Source: Deltaproteobacteria bacterium (GTDB lineage: Bacteria; Desulfobacterota; Anaeroferrophillalia; Anaeroferrophillales; Tharpellaceae). From it: a stretch of 9,069 nt of DNA. The notes under the pieces were generated by a model, which did no database searches, was not told where the DNA came from, and worked only from the letters and a program-made list of their open reading frames with translations. The stretch is taken from the NCBI GenBank assembly GCA_030640695.1, contig DAOWIX010000164.1, forward strand, positions 1 to 9,069, in the 5' to 3' direction. Position 1 is the first letter of the stretch. Each line of letters starts with the position of its first letter. Shown here piece after piece: positions 6,354 through 9,069 of the stretch. The position numbers and the translations under genes were made by a program.

Positions 6354-6429
6354 TAGACGCATCTTTTACTTTAATTTTATTTATATTCTAACAATTTGGA
6401 ATTGCTAAGTAACCCTCGGAGGTAGCTCG

Positions 6430-9069
6430 ATGAAAAAAATTTCCCCTATTATCCTGGGAGCCTTATTATTGGCCCTCACCCCCCTGCTGGCCGGTGCAGC
6501 CCATCCCCCGGTAACCCTTTACGACGGTCAAGGCAATCGGATTATCGACCAGCTTGATGATAGTGAAATTGTCACCGCGGCCGGCGGCTCAACTTATAAA
6601 GCCGGACCTCCTTACAGCCCGAAACAGACCTGCGGCAAGTGCCATGACTACCATGAAGTCACTAAAGCCTACCATTTCCGGGAAGGGGCCGGTGAAGACG
6701 GCCAAGGTATCAGAGATACCTGGAGCAGCGAAAATCAGGACAACCCCCTCTACAAATACCTGGCCAACGCCTACGGGCATCTCTTAAGCCCGGGTCAATT
6801 CGGAGCGTGGTGACCCCCCTCTTACCGCCAGGTGGCGGCAAAAAAAGAACGCGGCAACTTCCTTGATCCTTTCACCTCCGAAGATAAACCCTACTTTTTT
6901 GACATGGGAACGGCCGATCACATCGCCACTTGTCAATCATGTCACCCTGGCGGCGGACCGGTTGAGGGAATTTTTCAAGAGGATGGTACGTTAACTCAAT
7001 TTGACGATCCCAGCCTGACTCCAGAACACTCCTACGACCGTGACTTTTACAACTACAGCGCCAACGAGATCACCATGACTATCTATGGTTCTGATTCAAT
7101 CTCAGAAACCGTGGCTAACTTGGGCGACCCCAAACTTCACGACTGGTCCAAATCAGGTGTCGTTGAAGCTGATTGTCTGCTCTGTCACATCGACCCGGAA
7201 AGTGCTTATAGCTACCGGGCCGCAGATGGCCTTAAAGTACAATCTTTCCGTCCCCGGATGATGATTTTTGCCGAACGCGACGAAAATTTCAAGGCTCAGA
7301 AGATCTCTTTTGGTATGCCCACTAAAGTTGGGCTCGAAAATAGCTCAGCCCTCTACTACAGCGATAGTCTTCAACGTATGGGTCGGCCGACGCCGATGAT
7401 GGCTTTAGGTCAACTCCCGAAAGAGATTGTTGGTGAGATGATGCAGATGTGGGTTGACGGTCTCGCCCAGATTGAAGCCGGTGGCACCAACCTGCCTTTC
7501 GCCCTCTACGGTCCCAACATTGCTAAAATCTGGGAAGCAAACGGTATGCTCAAGGCAGCCTACTGCGCTAACCCCAATGGCGTTATGGACGAAATGGGCC
7601 GCCTCCAGGAATCTCAGGCGGCTATCGGCATGCTCTTTCAAGGTTTTCTCCAATACATGATCGGTAAAGGCCTGTTACCGCCGGATGCCGACATGGATAT
7701 GCTGATGGGCATGTTCTTTAACGATTTCATCTACGCCTACAAAATCCAGTTCCCCAGCGATATGCTATTGCCGATACCTTACGCTTTGCGCGCCTATGAA
7801 CCCGGCAATTTCTACACCAACTGGGACAGCTTTCATGCTTCAACCCGTGATTATATTCGCTCCGGCCTGATCGAAGGTGAAGGCATTCCCTATGTCGGCA
7901 AAAACGGTACGGAACTGAGTGCGACCATGTATGCCATGGGCTTAATCATGCAAGGCGACTATAGATATGTGAACCCGGAAACCGGCCAGCTCGACCTCTC
8001 TCTGGTCATTCAAGACATGCAGGAAGGCAAGATCCCGGAAGGCGCAATCAATCCGGTTCTGCATGATTACCTGCCGAGTTTTTTCAACTATATGCCATCC
8101 GGCGAACTCATGGGCCTTGACTTTAACCAGGATGGAGCTCCGGTCACCTATCTGCGTATCGATCGCGATGGCGATAACTGGACGCCAAAAGTCTTTTACA
8201 ATCTCGACGACATCGGCGCTGACGGGGTTCTCCCCATGGCCGAGATGTTTGGTGGAGAAAAAGACCGTGACAGCTGGAAATGGGTCAATGTCTGCGGCCA
8301 GTGTCACGTTATGACCAAGGATCACGGCAACAGCGAGTGGACCAAAGCCCGCCTCTACAACCTCGGTTTTCCGGCTGACTATGTCAAGAACGGTCATTAC
8401 GTCAATTTCACTGACGATAAGGAAGATCGTGGCTACGACGTCCACATGTCGGGAAAATGGATGGGCTGCGGCAGCTGTCACTTACGCGACAGTGGATCTT
8501 TGAGCGACAAACATAACATGCTCAAAGGGGTTGATACGGCCCACATGGTACGCAATGATCTTGATGCTAATCCGAGGGTCAAAAGTTGTGAAGGTTGTCA
8601 TCTCGGTGGAGAAGCTACCAACGCCAACAATCCGGCCCAACGCCACGAAGAAGTTTTCGGAGAAACCACTGGTCGCCATCTCTCTGAGGTCTCATGCCAA
8701 GCCTGTCATGTCCCTTTCCGTAAAACCTGGCGTTTCAGAGCTTTCGACGATACTTTAGGGTACTACGCCAACTTTGACAACCTTATGGGTTACAATATCC
8801 TACCTGGCGGCGATGGTTCGATCATGGCCTTCCCTTCACCAGCGTATGCTATCTCTCCGGTCTACTCCTGTTCCCCGGGCTACGGCATTCCCCACTTCAA
8901 TATGCTCGCCAACCATATTGAAGCCGATGGCCAAGGCATTGAATCTATGGATATACAGTCACAGATGGTTGACTACTTCTATATGGATGGTGAATCCGAT
9001 CCCGGTCAACTGGTCAATGGCATGCCCACCAATTTTAAATTTGACTTCTGGAAATATTTCCTCCAGGCC
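6430..9069 (+). CDS. Secreted multihaem c-type cytochrome, probable selenoprotein (3' end outside window; possibly ExtKL-type)
   Basis: At least 880 residues if TGA 6811-6813 is decoded as selenocysteine (U128). GGAGG at 6418-6422, seven bases before ATG, fixes the start. A Sec signal peptide (1-24, ending AGAA) shows export. Haem motifs are CGKCH (68), CQSCH (168), CLLCH (249), CGQCH (622), CGSCH (680), CEGCH (720) and CQACH (756): three near the N-terminus, four after a 370-residue haem-free middle that is Met-rich. Two lone cysteines (379, 814) are not in haem motifs. After TGA the frame has no stop for 752 codons, keeps the coding style of its neighbours, and lacks its own ribosome binding site or signal peptide, so two separate genes are unlikely. 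It is probably periplasmic or surface-exposed, taking electrons through the porin-lipoprotein pair. From memory, Desulfuromonadales carry a large cytochrome named ExtKL in a comparable setting. A recent nonsense mutation is the main alternative. Confidence 0.8.
6811..6813 (+). other. In-frame TGA, probable selenocysteine codon
   Basis: TGA lies in the frame of the large cytochrome, in the context FGAW-U-PPSYRQV. The frame is unbroken for 752 codons afterwards. TGA ends other genes here (643-645 and 3600-3602) and tryptophan is encoded by TGG throughout, so a changed genetic code is unlikely. A SECIS-like hairpin follows. The Sec machinery (SelA, SelB, SelC tRNA, SelD) is not in this window. 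Confidence 0.72.
6814..6838 (+). promoter_or_regulatory. Candidate bacterial SECIS element
   Basis: CCGCC (6825-6829) pairs perfectly with GGCGG (6834-6838) around the loop AGGU (6830-6833). The loop starts 16 bases after TGA and has G at its second position. Known bacterial SECIS rules ask for an apical loop about 16-37 bases after UGA, a short upper stem and a G in the first two loop positions; all are met, with distance at the lower limit. The AGGU loop resembles the AGGUCU apex of the E. coli fdhF element. TCTT (6820-6823) and AAGA (6845-6848) may add a weak lower stem. Confidence 0.65.

Noticed and set aside
6382..6387. TATATT as a -10 box for a separate promoter of the large cytochrome
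   Set aside because: No acceptable -35 hexamer at 16-18 bases upstream; AT-rich spacer alone is not evidence.
6811..6813. TGA read as tryptophan through an altered genetic code
   Set aside because: TGA ends other genes in the window and TGG encodes Trp throughout, including the codon just before this TGA.
7942..8481. 179-residue minus-strand ORF
   Set aside because: It lies wholly opposite the large cytochrome, whose haem motifs and codon pattern show the + strand is coding; no sensible motif or ribosome binding site.
6430..9069. Pseudogene by nonsense mutation
   Set aside because: Not fully excluded, but 752 open codons, intact haem motifs and a SECIS-like hairpin at the right distance make it less likely than selenocysteine.
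1..9069. CRISPR array, insertion sequence, tRNA or rRNA
   Set aside because: No spaced repeat array, transposase-like protein, terminal inverted repeats or tRNA cloverleaf was seen.

Overview
The window looks like the chromosome of an anaerobic, metal- or electrode-respiring deltaproteobacterium of the Desulfuromonadales (Geobacter / Desulfuromonas relatives). This is inferred from dense c-type haem motifs (CxxCH), an outer-membrane barrel gene followed by multihaem cytochromes, moderate GC content, and what looks like selenocysteine use. Every supported gene is on the + strand.

Region A (1-2998) is a compact operon: the 3' end of a divergent Hsp70-like protein, a 63-residue orphan overlapping it by ATGA, a Ycf46-type AAA ATPase, a Ycf35/DUF1257 protein and a DUF2997 protein. 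The last three are relatives of cyanobacterial/plastid ycf46, ycf35 and the small protein encoded beside ycf35. Here they occur in an apparent non-phototroph and are coupled to an Hsp70-like partner, which suggests an uncharacterised protein-remodelling module. Region B (2999-3670) is a consensus sigma70-type promoter, an orphan two-helix membrane protein and a strong bidirectional terminator.

Region C (3671-4003) has no gene. It holds a structured leader ending in a second intrinsic terminator (an attenuator candidate), then a 10-bp inverted repeat. Region D (4004 to the right edge) is a porin-cytochrome locus: an outer-membrane beta-barrel, a 12-haem lipoprotein cytochrome, and a large secreted multihaem cytochrome cut by the window edge. 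Together these could carry electrons across the outer membrane to an extracellular acceptor. The closest family comparison I can name is the Geobacter Ext loci (ExtH-ExtS), which have been linked to selenite/tellurite reduction; this is from memory, not from a search.

The main discovery is in the last gene. Its frame meets an in-frame TGA at 6811-6813 and then stays open for 752 codons to the window end, with six more haem motifs. Only the part before TGA carries a signal peptide, and no ribosome binding site precedes the first ATG after it. A 5-bp hairpin with AGGU loop (6825-6838), 16 nt after TGA, fits the bacterial SECIS model. The gene is therefore best read as a selenocysteine-containing multihaem cytochrome, which routine annotation would cut into a 127-residue monohaem fragment and a leaderless remainder.
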